A stretch of DNA of 24,086 nucleotides from positions 1 to 24,086 of the forward strand of contig JAZSEY010000012.1 in NCBI GenBank assembly GCA_045531905.1. The letters are read 5' to 3'. Under the pieces are notes generated by a model. That model was given only the letters and a program-made list of their open reading frames with translations. It was not told where the DNA came from and searched no databases. This DNA comes from RGIG6919 sp045531905. Its GTDB lineage: Bacteria > Bacillota > Clostridia > Lachnospirales > Lachnospiraceae. The translations under genes were made by a program, and so were the position numbers. Below, piece after piece: positions 8,091-15,625 of the stretch (positions within the stretch are counted from its first letter, which is position 1; each line of letters begins with the position of its first letter).

Positions 8091-8113
8091 CACCTACATC
8101 AATATTGAGTGTA

Positions 8114-9253
8114 TTAACAATCCCCCTCTATCTTGCATATTTCGTAATATAAATCATCAAAGTCTGGATGATTATATATGCTTTCTGTAATATCTCCTTT
8201 TAGAGTGTGCCCAACTATTCTTTTGAGAGCACCAATATCTACCCCAGCTTTTCGTGCCCTAGTAATAAATGTATGTCTCATAGCATGTCCAGTATTCTTA
8301 ATACCCAACTCAGACAACACCTTTTCAAATCTACGTCTAAATTTGTCATAAGTCATCCATGTACCCTGCTGTCCACGTGCATCATTAAACAACCTTTCAC
8401 TTTTGAACCTTTCTGTAGCTTGAATATATCGCTTCTCAACAAGATGCTTTATTCGTGGATGGATAGGCACATGTCTATCTGTCCCAGCTTTTGTTTTCAT
8501 ACCACCTATAATCTTATTCTCATCAAGAAACACATTACACACCTTTAGCTCAGCTAACTCTCGTGGTCTAAAGCCTGTATAAATGCCTATCAGCACCATA
8601 TCAGCAAATGGAACTTCATCCACATATTTCCATAACAGTTCAATTTCTGCCTCTGAAAATGGAATTACCTCCCTCTTTCCTTCCTCTGCTTTTTCTTGAT
8701 ATATTTTAGCAGTAAACTTTCTCGCTACATTCTCCTTAACAAGCTTACGTTTATACGCATAATCAAACATTAAATTAAACAAAGACTTCATTTTGCATTT
8801 CGTGTTATCAGAAGCAAATCTCTTTTTACCTTTATCTTTGCCCCTATCTATAACAACATACCCCGTTGTAAGGCAATCTTCCAAATGTCCCTCACCAATA
8901 TCCTTTAATTTCATATTGTTCAAGCCCTCACAATACTTATAAGCTGATGTTATTGTTCTAATAGAGCTTTCTCCACTTAACGTAGGGAAATATGCCTCAC
9001 TCCATTTTTCATACAACTCCTTAAAGGTCATAACCTTTGAGGATAAATCATATGGACTCTCAATATAGTCACATAATGCTTTCTCAGCTTCAGCTCTGGT
9101 CTTAAAATAGCCTAAAGTTTTCACCTCCTGTTTCATCTTACCAGCTTCCTCATCATAGCTACAACTAACAGTAACTCTAACTCGATAAGGTTTCTTACGA
9201 CCATCTTTCACCTTAGTGATACCACCTAAACTGTTTCCTCTTAATCTGCTCAT
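8114..9253 (-). CDS. int: Tyrosine recombinase / phage-type integrase, 379 aa
   Basis: It catalyses site-specific integration and excision of the element. The N-terminal 65 residues resemble the arm-binding domain of Tn916/lambda-type integrases. A helical core-binding domain follows (about 75-180), then the catalytic domain. Catalytic residues visible are R229 (TGFRPRE), K255 (TKAGTDRHVPI), H323 and R326 (GHAMRHT), H349 (VGHT) and nucleophile Y360 (IYNH). All are present, so it appears intact. The ATG at 9253 has AAAGGAGG 6 nt upstream; an in-frame TTG at 9274 would lie before this site and is rejected. A small hairpin (TGCCAA/TTGGCA, 9269-9287) sits directly upstream of the ribosome binding site in the leader. 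The gene's 5' end faces the chromosome junction, the usual place for an att site. No excisionase is visible here. Confidence 0.93.
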   Translation of the reverse strand: MSRLRGNSLGGITKVKDGRKKPYRVRVTVSCSYDEEAGKMKQEVKTLGYFKTRAEAEKALCDYIESPYDLSSKVMTFKELYEKWSEAYFPTLSGESSIRTITSAYKYCEGLNNMKLKDIGEGHLEDCLTTGYVVIDRGKDKGKKRFASDNTKCKMKSLFNLMFDYAYKRKLVKENVARKFTAKIYQEKAEEGKREVIPFSEAEIELLWKYVDEVPFADMVLIGIYTGFRPRELAELKVCNVFLDENKIIGGMKTKAGTDRHVPIHPRIKHLVEKRYIQATERFKSERLFNDARGQQGTWMTYDKFRRRFEKVLSELGIKNTGHAMRHTFITRARKAGVDIGALKRIVGHTLKGDITESIYNHPDFDDLYYEICKIEGDC

Positions 9254-9407
9254 AATGAGCCTCCTTTCTGCCAAATCTTTATTGGCATAATATTTTTTTT
9301 ACAATTACTATTTTTCAACTGACGGAAACCCTTACTAGTATCACGTGAACTCATGTATCACACACATAACTCAATCTACAAGAACAACTTATGCCTAAAT
9401 AGGTGTT

Positions 9408-9473
9408 AAGACCGGTCTATAAGACCCAAAACTCATCTATGGGTCTTACGTGAGACTTATACGGGTCTTATAG
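9408..9473. repeat. Cluster of GGGTCTTA/TAAGACC repeats near the element end
   Basis: AAGACC occurs at 9408-9413 within the 10-bp palindrome AGACCGGTCT (9409-9418). AAGACCC is at 9421-9427, GGGTCTTA at 9441-9448, a variant GAGACTTA at 9452-9459, and GGGTCTTA at 9463-9470. The outer pair makes an 11-bp perfect inverted repeat, CTATAAGACCC (9417-9427) and GGGTCTTATAG (9463-9473). Position between the integrase and the flanking operon's terminator suggests integrase arm sites, an attachment site, or a regulator's operator. The other element end is outside the window, so the att core cannot be defined. Confidence 0.5.
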
Positions 9474-9478
9474 CAAAG

Positions 9479-9522
9479 AAAAAGAGAGCCAATCAGACCG
9501 AATCTCGACCTAATTGACTCTC
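9479..9522 (-). terminator. Terminator of the GGGtGRT operon
   Basis: In the minus-strand RNA, GAGAGUCAAUUAGG pairs over 14 positions with UCUGAUUGGCUCUC, counting G-U wobbles, followed by UUUUU (9479-9483). Because the pairing works only in minus-strand RNA, this belongs to the GGGtGRT gene. It marks a minimum extent of resident chromosomal sequence next to the element. Confidence 0.8.
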
Positions 9523-9549
9523 GAAAAATCAAGGTTTTACACGATTTTA

Positions 9550-10560
9550 TTAGAACTTACCAGCTGTAGCAGCTTCCTCGATAGATACAGCTACTGCTAC
9601 TGTCATACCAACCATAGGGTTGTTACCAGCACCGATAAGACCCATCATCTCTACGTGTGCAGGAACTGATGAAGAACCAGCGAACTGTGCATCTGAGTGC
9701 ATACGTCCTAATGTATCTGTCATACCGTATGAAGCTGGACCAGCAGCCATGTTATCTGGGTGAAGTGTACGACCTGTACCACCACCAGATGCTACTGAGA
9801 AGTACTTCTTACCCTGCTCGATACATTCCTTCTTGTAAGTACCAGCTACTGGATGCTGGAAACGAGTTGGGTTTGTAGAGTTACCTGTGATAGATACGTC
9901 TACACCTTCCTTGTGCATGATAGCTACACCTTCGCAAACATCATTTGCACCGTAGCAGTTAACCTTTGCACGAAGACCGTCAGAATATGACTTACGGAAT
10001 ACTTCCTTTACTTCATTTGTATATGGATCATACTCTGTCTCAACGTATGTGAAACCGTTGATACGAGAAATAATCTGAGCAGCATCCTTACCTAAACCGT
10101 TAAGGATAACGCGAAGTGGCTCTTTACGAACCTTGTTTGCCTTCTCTGCGATACCGATAGCACCCTCAGCTGCTGCGAATGACTCGTGACCAGCTAAGAA
10201 AGCGAAACACTTTGTCTCTTCCTCAAGTAACATCTTACCTAAGTTACCATGTCCTAAACCTACCTTACGAGTATCAGCTACAGAACCTGGAATACAGAAT
10301 GCCTGAAGACCTTCACCGATAGCTGCTGCAGCATCAGCAGCTCTTCTACATCCCTTCTTAATAGCGATAGCAGCACCTACTGTGTAAGCCCACTTTGCGT
10401 TCTCGAAACAGATAGGCTGAATCTTCTCAACCTGATGATATACGTCGAGACCTGCATCCTTAGTAATCTTTTCTGCCTCTTCGATAGAGGAGATACCATA
10501 CTCATTTAACTTTGCGTTAATCTGCGCAATTCTTCTTTCATATGACTCGAATAATGCCAT
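9550..10560 (-). CDS. GGGtGRT protein, 336 aa
   Basis: The protein carries the signature that names its family, SGGGTGRTLHP (GGGTGRT at 259-265), within a Gly-rich stretch that could bind a phosphate or nucleotide. Other conserved-looking pieces are GLGHGNLGKMLLEEETKCFA (101-120), the first part of AGHESFAAAEGAIG, and GNSTNPTRFQHP. The biochemical function of the family is, to my knowledge, unknown. It begins 20 bp after the NifU-like gene with AAGGAGG upstream, so the two form an operon ending at the 9479-9522 terminator. Codon use is restricted and biased, with many GGT/GCA/AAC-type codons, suggesting high expression. There is no signal peptide or membrane helix. Family assignment is firm by motif; any enzymatic role is open. 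Confidence 0.9.
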   Translation of the reverse strand: MALFESYERRIAQINAKLNEYGISSIEEAEKITKDAGLDVYHQVEKIQPICFENAKWAYTVGAAIAIKKGCRRAADAAAAIGEGLQAFCIPGSVADTRKVGLGHGNLGKMLLEEETKCFAFLAGHESFAAAEGAIGIAEKANKVRKEPLRVILNGLGKDAAQIISRINGFTYVETEYDPYTNEVKEVFRKSYSDGLRAKVNCYGANDVCEGVAIMHKEGVDVSITGNSTNPTRFQHPVAGTYKKECIEQGKKYFSVASGGGTGRTLHPDNMAAGPASYGMTDTLGRMHSDAQFAGSSSVPAHVEMMGLIGAGNNPMVGMTVAVAVSIEEAATAGKF

Positions 10561-10579
10561 CTTAATATACCTCCTTCTA

Positions 10580-11296
10580 TTATGCTTCGATCTCTTTGTC
10601 TGTACGTGGGTCGATTAACTTAACCATACCATCTTCAGGTGTTACTCTACCATACTGACCACAAGCTTCCTTGTAAGCCTCGTCTGGAGACATACCCTTC
10701 TTGATGAAGTCTGTCATTCTACCAAGATTTACAAACTTATATCCGATAATCATGTTCTCTGCGTCTAATGCGATAGCATTTACATAACCTTCTGCCATCT
10801 CTAAGTAACGAGGTCCCTTAGCTAAAGTACCATACATAGTACCAACCTGTGAACGAAGACCCTTACCTAAATCCTCAAGACCAGCTCCGATTGGAAGACC
10901 GTCCTCTGAGAATGCAGACTGTGTACGACCATAAACGATCTGTAAGAATAACTCTCTCATAGCTGTATTGATAGCATCACAAACTAAGTCTGTGTTTAAT
11001 GCTTCCATAACAGTTCTACCAGGAAGAATCTCAGATGCCATAGCAGCTGAGTGTGTCATACCTGAACAACCGATAGTCTCAACTAATGCTACCTGAATAA
11101 TACTTTCCTTAACATTAAGTGTTAACTTACAAGCACCCTGCTGTGGAGCACACCAGCCAATACCATGTGTTAAACCGGAAATGTCTTTTACTTCTTTTGC
11201 TTTTACCCATTTAGCTTCCTCAGGAATTGGTGCACAACCGTGATTCACACCCTGAGCAACTGGGCACATGTTTTCTACTTCATGTGAATAAATCAT
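10580..11296 (-). CDS. NifU/IscU-like iron-sulfur scaffold-type protein, 238 aa
   Basis: The mid-region ETIGCSGMTHSAAMASEILP resembles the NifU/SufU-type scaffold fold around its cluster-binding Cys. Further cysteines occur at C11 and C21 and in GWCAPQQGAC. The usual three-Cys scaffold layout is not obvious, so a divergent or non-assembly role is possible. About 100 C-terminal residues exceed the normal NifU-N domain. The ATG at 11296 has AAGGAG upstream; an upstream in-frame non-ATG start at 11368 is rejected. It is followed after 20 bp by the GGGtGRT gene. In Clostridia these two families commonly occur together (recalled knowledge), which suggests a shared complex or pathway. The 97-bp gap to the peptidase gene holds no clear terminator, and I could not assign a promoter. 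Confidence 0.8.
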   Translation of the reverse strand: MIYSHEVENMCPVAQGVNHGCAPIPEEAKWVKAKEVKDISGLTHGIGWCAPQQGACKLTLNVKESIIQVALVETIGCSGMTHSAAMASEILPGRTVMEALNTDLVCDAINTAMRELFLQIVYGRTQSAFSEDGLPIGAGLEDLGKGLRSQVGTMYGTLAKGPRYLEMAEGYVNAIALDAENMIIGYKFVNLGRMTDFIKKGMSPDEAYKEACGQYGRVTPEDGMVKLIDPRTDKEIEA

Positions 11297-11393
11297 GTTA
11301 GAAACTCCTTTCAGTTTGTATATACTTCGTGGGAAAATGCTTATCTGCACTTTTCCGCAACTAGTCATATTTTCTCATATTACGACAAAAAAA

Positions 11394-12104
11394 TCAATAT
11401 GTATTCATTGACATTTTCAAGGTTTCCAGATACATATTTAAAACATTTGTACCAATATTGGCATAAGCCGCTACCGCAATACCGATTGCCAAAAATGGTC
11501 CAAAAGCAAAATGCTCTTTACCCCCACTCTTTCTTACAATCAGCATATACGCACCAAAGATACCACCTAAGATAACACCAACAAAGAAAGCAAACAAAGT
11601 AGCCTTCCAGCCTAAGAAAAATCCTGCCGCAAACATCATCTTGATATCACCACCACCGAAACCATCCGGCACTACCAATATAATCAAATATAATGGCAAA
11701 CTGATGCAGAACAAGCCAATGACACGTTCCAAAATACTAGGTCCACCCATAGTGAAAATAGAAATCACACCGAGCACCAGTATCGCAATATTCAGCACCG
11801 GCGGAATCTCCTGGGTATCCCAATCAATAAAAGTAATCACCGTTAACACGCCAAACAGCAAAAACATCGTCAGCGCAGCCAGACTGAGGTCATACTGTCC
11901 GGTCAAAACCACTGCAAACACGCCACCCATTAAGGCAATGACAACACCTCGCGTAGATTGTTTTTTCGCAAAAGGCCAAACCAACTTCTTAGCCGATACT
12001 TTTCCTTCCGGAAGCTGCACCACAACTTCATTCAGATATGAAAAGAATACCGTGCCCACACAAAAACTGAAAACTGCAATTAATACATTCATCAAATTAA
12101 ACAT
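11394..12104 (-). CDS. A24-family prepilin peptidase, 236 aa
   Basis: This is an integral membrane aspartyl peptidase that cleaves, and in full enzymes methylates, type IV prepilin-like leader peptides at the cytoplasmic face. Catalytic Asp motifs are FIDWDTQEIP (D94) and GGGDIK (D153). About seven hydrophobic helices span the protein. The N-terminal segment keeps the GTVFFSYLNEVVVQLPEG pattern, but the cytoplasmic loop is short and lacks the Cys pairs of the classical N-methyltransferase domain. It may therefore be a peptidase-only form. GGAGG precedes the ATG. It is transcribed divergently from the PHP gene. No pilin or secretion ATPase gene is in the window, so substrates are unknown. Confidence 0.9.
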   Translation of the reverse strand: MFNLMNVLIAVFSFCVGTVFFSYLNEVVVQLPEGKVSAKKLVWPFAKKQSTRGVVIALMGGVFAVVLTGQYDLSLAALTMFLLFGVLTVITFIDWDTQEIPPVLNIAILVLGVISIFTMGGPSILERVIGLFCISLPLYLIILVVPDGFGGGDIKMMFAAGFFLGWKATLFAFFVGVILGGIFGAYMLIVRKSGGKEHFAFGPFLAIGIAVAAYANIGTNVLNMYLETLKMSMNTY

Positions 12105-12143
12105 AATTCTAATCCTCCATAACCAATACTATAAGCCGAATTT

Positions 12144-12172
12144 TTGCAGTTTTCAATCATTTTGTGTATAAT
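12144..12172 (+). promoter_or_regulatory. Sigma-A type promoter of the PHP gene
   Basis: TTGCAG (12144-12149), a 17-nt spacer and a perfect TATAAT (12167-12172) lie about 36 bp upstream of the ATG at 12208. Confidence 0.75.
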
Positions 12173-12207
12173 TAGTAACATGATATTGAAAATAAGGAGT
12201 TCACAAC

Positions 12208-13080
12208 ATGAAACTTATAGATTTACACACCCATTCCTGTGCATCTGACGGCACATTAACCCCAACAGAGGTTGTGCAAAGAGCCATAGAAAAAGATTTG
12301 GCAGCCATTGCACTCACAGACCACGATACCATTGACGGTGTAGAGGAAGCAATGAATGCCGCCACAGGAACTTCCCTGGAACTGATTCCCGGCATAGAAT
12401 TATCCTGTTATTACAAATTGCCAGAAGAAGATAACTCCGGTATCAAGGAAGTTGAAATTCATGTATTAGGCTTATTTGTAGATTACAAGAATCCCGATTT
12501 CACTGGAGCACTAGATGCCTTAAAGGAAGCCAGAGAAAATCGAAACTTAAAAATGGTTCAATTATTCCAAAATGCCGGCATCCCTATGACCATGGAAAAA
12601 TTACAACAAGGCAATCCAAACAGCGTAATTACCAGAGCGCATTTTGCTCGAGTATTGATTGAGGAAGGCATCGCAAAGAATAAAGACCAGGCATTTAAAA
12701 AATATCTCGGAATCGGTTGTCCATACTATCTACCAAAACCTACCGTGACCCCCGAATATATTATTCCATTAATCAAGCAGGCAGGGGGCATTCCAATTTT
12801 GGCACATCCACTCTTATACAAACTGGGATACAGACAGGTAGAAACTCTACTGGATTATTTGACAGGTCTCGGATTGCAAGGATTAGAAGCATATCACTCT
12901 TCCAACAACCACTACGAAAGCGACCGCCTCCGTTCCATGGCAAATGCCAAAGGACTGGTAGTATCCGGCGGCTCAGATTTCCATGGTTCCAACAAACCCG
13001 ATATCGACCTTGGCACTGGACGAGGCAATCTAAGAGTAACCGAACACATCCTAAATCAAATAAAAGATATACAGAGATAG
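12208..13080 (+). CDS. PHP-domain phosphoesterase, 290 aa (RNase AM / 3',5'-bisphosphate nucleotidase type)
   Basis: This is probably a metal-dependent phosphatase or 5'-3' exonuclease on 3',5'-bisphosphonucleotides or short RNA, like YciV/RNase AM. PHP motifs are HTH (H7, H9) with D14, DHD (38-40), E64 in PGIELS, HVLGLF, an insertion with TRAHFARVL, then ILAHP, GLEAYH and the final SGGSDFHG. All the usual metal ligands appear present. Length is typical of the family (about 280-290 residues). The start is supported by AAGGAG and a good promoter. It is monocistronic, with its 3' end facing yajC across a long shared hairpin. Exact substrate is inferred from family resemblance. Confidence 0.88.
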   Translation: MKLIDLHTHSCASDGTLTPTEVVQRAIEKDLAAIALTDHDTIDGVEEAMNAATGTSLELIPGIELSCYYKLPEEDNSGIKEVEIHVLGLFVDYKNPDFTGALDALKEARENRNLKMVQLFQNAGIPMTMEKLQQGNPNSVITRAHFARVLIEEGIAKNKDQAFKKYLGIGCPYYLPKPTVTPEYIIPLIKQAGGIPILAHPLLYKLGYRQVETLLDYLTGLGLQGLEAYHSSNNHYESDRLRSMANAKGLVVSGGSDFHGSNKPDIDLGTGRGNLRVTEHILNQIKDIQR

Positions 13081-13135
13081 AGAAAGAGGTCACCCTGATT
13101 GGATGACCTCTTTCTCTATCTCTGTGTATCTTTTA
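13061..13135. terminator. Long bidirectional terminator, 32-bp stem
   Basis: Arms at 13061-13092 and 13104-13135 are complementary over 32 positions with a single mismatch and an 11-nt loop. The left arm covers the last codons and stop of the PHP gene. The right arm ends one base before the yajC stop codon. It serves both convergent transcripts. The stem is much longer than in ordinary terminators. Confidence 0.85.
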
Positions 13136-13480
13136 TTACTCTTCTACACCATCTTCAGCCTTTTCTACAGCCATAATAGCACTCTTCATCATTGGGATAC
13201 GGCAATTCTTGTTGTTACCGAACTCAACGATAACAGTATCATCAACGATATCTAATACAACGCCATAAAAACCACTTGTTGTTGTTACGCTATCGCCTGG
13301 CTTAATGCTATCCTGCAATTCCTTAGCAGCCTTGTCTTGCTTCTTCTGTGGTCTTAAAATCATAAAGTAAAAGAACACTGCTAAAAGTGCCAAATACATC
13401 ACAATCACCATACCACCATTTGCTCCACCGCCGTTTGCACCGTTTGCCTGTGCTGCTAATAATACATTTAAATAATTCAT
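13136..13480 (-). CDS. yajC: Preprotein translocase subunit YajC, 114 aa
   Basis: YajC is an accessory membrane subunit of the Sec translocon that associates with SecDF. A short Asn/Gly-rich N-terminus precedes one membrane helix at about 24-42 ending in the hallmark ILRPQKKQ. The cytoplasmic domain has LQDSIKPGDSVTTTSGFYG and VIVEFG, typical of the family. The start has GGAGG. It begins 15 bp after tgt ends, the usual tgt-yajC operon order. secD/secF do not follow here because the convergent PHP gene comes next. Confidence 0.95.
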   Translation of the reverse strand: MNYLNVLLAAQANGANGGGANGGMVIVMYLALLAVFFYFMILRPQKKQDKAAKELQDSIKPGDSVTTTSGFYGVVLDIVDDTVIVEFGNNKNCRIPMMKSAIMAVEKAEDGVEE

Positions 13481-13495
13481 AATCGTCCTCCATTA

Positions 13496-14629
13496 TTATT
13501 GTTGGTTATTTAATAATCCTTCTAACTTGGATTTTTTGTACGCTTGATATTCATGTGCATCAATGGCATCCCGAATCTCTGTCATCATAGTATTATAAAA
13601 ATACAAATTATGCAAGACACAAAGTCTGCATCCCAACATCTCTTTTGCTTTTAACAAATGTCTGATATAGGCTCTGCTATAGGTCTTACAAGCTGGACAC
13701 TGACAGCCTTCTTCAATTGGTCTGTCATCTGTCTCAAACTTCGCGTTAAAGAGATTTAGTTTTCCATGATTGGTATATATGTGACCATGTCTTCCATTTC
13801 TACTAGGGTACACACAGTCAAAGAAATCTACACCTCTGTCAACACTCTCCAAAATATTAGCAGGCGTGCCTACTCCCATCAAATATACCGGCTTATTTGT
13901 TGGCAAATACGGAACCGTCTCTTCTATGACATGATACATGTCCTCATGACTCTCGCCAACTGCCAATCCGCCTAAAGCGTATCCCGGTAAATCCAACTCC
14001 GAAATCTGTTTTGCATGTTCAATACGAATATCCGTAAATGTACCACCCTGATTGATACCAAACAATAACTGATTCTTGTTAATGGTATCCTCACGCTGAT
14101 TCAACTCCGCCATCTTATTCTTACAACGCATCAACCATCTGGTTGTACGGTCTACAGAATCTTGCATATACTGTCTTGTAGCAGGATGCGGTGGACACTC
14201 ATCAAACGCCATTGCAATAGTAGACGCCAAATTAGATTGAATCTGCATACTCTCTTCCGGTCCCATAAATATCTTACGACCATCTACATGAGAGTTAAAA
14301 TAAACGCCCTCTTCTTTAATCTTGCGAAGACCTGCAAGAGAAAATACCTGGAATCCACCTGAATCTGTTAACACAGGTTTATCCCATACCATAAATTTGT
14401 GAATACCACCCAGCTTTTTAACAATCTCATCACCCGGTCTCACATGTAAATGATAGGTATTAGAAAGTTGTACCTGTGTACCAATCTCTTGTAAATCAGT
14501 AGTCGCAACTGCACCTTTAATTGCCGCTGCAGTTCCAACATTCATAAACACAGGAGTCTCTATTGTACCATGAACAGTCGTAAAACGACCTCGTTTTGCA
14601 CGACCATCCTGACTTAAAACCTCAAACAT
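13496..14629 (-). CDS. tgt: Queuine tRNA-ribosyltransferase (tRNA-guanine transglycosylase), 377 aa
   Basis: The enzyme replaces guanine-34 with preQ1 in tRNAs with GUN anticodons. Motifs include TDSGGFQVFSL (D89, general acid/base type), FDECPP, GINQGGT, GYALGGLAVGE and VDFFDCVYPSRNGRHG, with D271 as the probable nucleophile. The zinc site is C309, C311, C314 and H340. Length is typical for bacteria. GAGG precedes the ATG, and a good promoter lies at 14688-14716. No queuosine synthesis genes are in the window. The assignment is secure. Confidence 0.97.
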   Translation of the reverse strand: MFEVLSQDGRAKRGRFTTVHGTIETPVFMNVGTAAAIKGAVATTDLQEIGTQVQLSNTYHLHVRPGDEIVKKLGGIHKFMVWDKPVLTDSGGFQVFSLAGLRKIKEEGVYFNSHVDGRKIFMGPEESMQIQSNLASTIAMAFDECPPHPATRQYMQDSVDRTTRWLMRCKNKMAELNQREDTINKNQLLFGINQGGTFTDIRIEHAKQISELDLPGYALGGLAVGESHEDMYHVIEETVPYLPTNKPVYLMGVGTPANILESVDRGVDFFDCVYPSRNGRHGHIYTNHGKLNLFNAKFETDDRPIEEGCQCPACKTYSRAYIRHLLKAKEMLGCRLCVLHNLYFYNTMMTEIRDAIDAHEYQAYKKSKLEGLLNNQQ

Positions 14630-14687
14630 AATTTCCTCAATCTTTCATAACAATTATCTGCCAAATATGACAGACCAAACAAAACAC

Positions 14688-14716
14688 ATTATATGTCATT
14701 CCCAAAAGTATATCAA
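14688..14716 (-). promoter_or_regulatory. Sigma-A type promoter of tgt-yajC
   Basis: On the minus strand TTGATA (14711-14716), a 17-nt spacer and a perfect TATAAT (14688-14693) lie about 60 bp upstream of the tgt start. Confidence 0.8.
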
Positions 14717-14750
14717 GGATATTTTTATTAAATTTTCGTATAAATACAAG

Positions 14751-14776
14751 AAAAACAGGAGGCAAATTGCCTCCTG
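14751..14776 (-). terminator. Rho-independent terminator of hpf
   Basis: A 10-bp stem (CAGGAGGCAA/TTGCCTCCTG, 14756-14776) is followed on the minus strand by TTTTT. It separates hpf from the tgt promoter. Confidence 0.85.
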
Positions 14777-14795
14777 CTTTATGTATCATATCAAA

Positions 14796-15320
14796 TTAGC
14801 ACTCTGGTTCAATCAAACCAAATGTATTGCCTTTTCTCTTGTATACTACGTTCACTTCGTCTGTCTCTGCATTTCTAAATACATAGAAGTTATGTCCTAA
14901 TAATTCCATCTGCATACAAGCATCTTCAGGGAACATAGGCTTTACTGCGAACTTCTTGCTTCTAATAATCTTAATCTCATCATCATCTGCATCGTCTTCC
15001 ATGAAATCAGGCTGTAAATATCCACTTGCCTGCTCTTGATCGATTAACTTCTTCTTATGCTTTGTAACCTGACGCTCGATTACTTCAACCGCCATATCGA
15101 TAGATACATACATATCATCGCTAACCTGTTCTGCACGGATAATATGTCCCTTCATAGGAATGGTAACCTCGATACGCTGTCTTTCTTTTTCAACTGTAAA
15201 TGTTACATGTACGTCAGTGTCGTTAGTAAAATACTTCTCCAATCTATCTAATTTTTCGTGTACAGATGCTTTCAACGCTTCTGTAACCTCAATATTCTTA
15301 CCCATGATGATATAATTCAT
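14796..15320 (-). CDS. hpf: Ribosome hibernation promoting factor, long form, 174 aa
   Basis: The long form binds the 30S subunit and dimerises 70S ribosomes into inactive 100S particles in slow growth. The N-terminal HPF/RaiA domain (about 1-100) begins MNYIIMGKNIEVTEALK and has the VTFTVEKERQRIEVTIPM strand region. The C-terminal dimerisation domain contains KFAVKPMFPEDACMQMELLG and ends with VVYKRKGNTFGLIEPE. The ATG at 15320 has AAGGAG; an upstream in-frame start at 15380 adds residues not seen in the family and is rejected. A promoter lies at 15417-15444 and a DnaA-box cluster further upstream. The gene is monocistronic. Confidence 0.95.
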   Translation of the reverse strand: MNYIIMGKNIEVTEALKASVHEKLDRLEKYFTNDTDVHVTFTVEKERQRIEVTIPMKGHIIRAEQVSDDMYVSIDMAVEVIERQVTKHKKKLIDQEQASGYLQPDFMEDDADDDEIKIIRSKKFAVKPMFPEDACMQMELLGHNFYVFRNAETDEVNVVYKRKGNTFGLIEPEC

Positions 15321-15416
15321 AACGACCAACTCCTTCTCTGTCCTATTTCGTACAGCCGATGATGTCTGATAACCTCCCAAATCTTACCAGAAGTTGTTCT
15401 ATCAACTGATATGCTA

Positions 15417-15444
15417 ATTATACCATAAAATCAGTTTTTTTCAA
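15417..15444 (-). promoter_or_regulatory. Sigma-A type promoter of hpf
   Basis: On the minus strand TTGAAA (15439-15444), a 16-nt spacer and TATAAT (15417-15422) lie about 95 bp upstream of the hpf start. The spacer is partly an A-tract. Confidence 0.65.
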
Positions 15445-15625
15445 TCTTTTATTGTGACTTTTTCCTAGTTTTTGCATAAATTCATTGAATTGTATGACGA
15501 TTTATAAAGTTTATTGACATTTCAAAAGTCAATCTCTTTTCTAAAAATAAAATTATTCGGCATATTTCACAAAACACATTTTCGATATTTTTTTCGAAAC
15601 AAACACCTGTTTCAACCTACTTTTC

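Noticed and set aside
9408..9473. CRISPR array
   Set aside because: Repeat units are only about 8 bp, occur in both orientations and have irregular spacing; no cas gene is nearby.
1..9540. tRNA gene as integration target
   Set aside because: No cloverleaf-like sequence was found near the integrase or in the left gap.
11641..12171. 176-codon plus-strand open frame opposite the prepilin peptidase
   Set aside because: The minus-strand frame has both catalytic motifs of the A24 family; the plus frame has no recognisable features.
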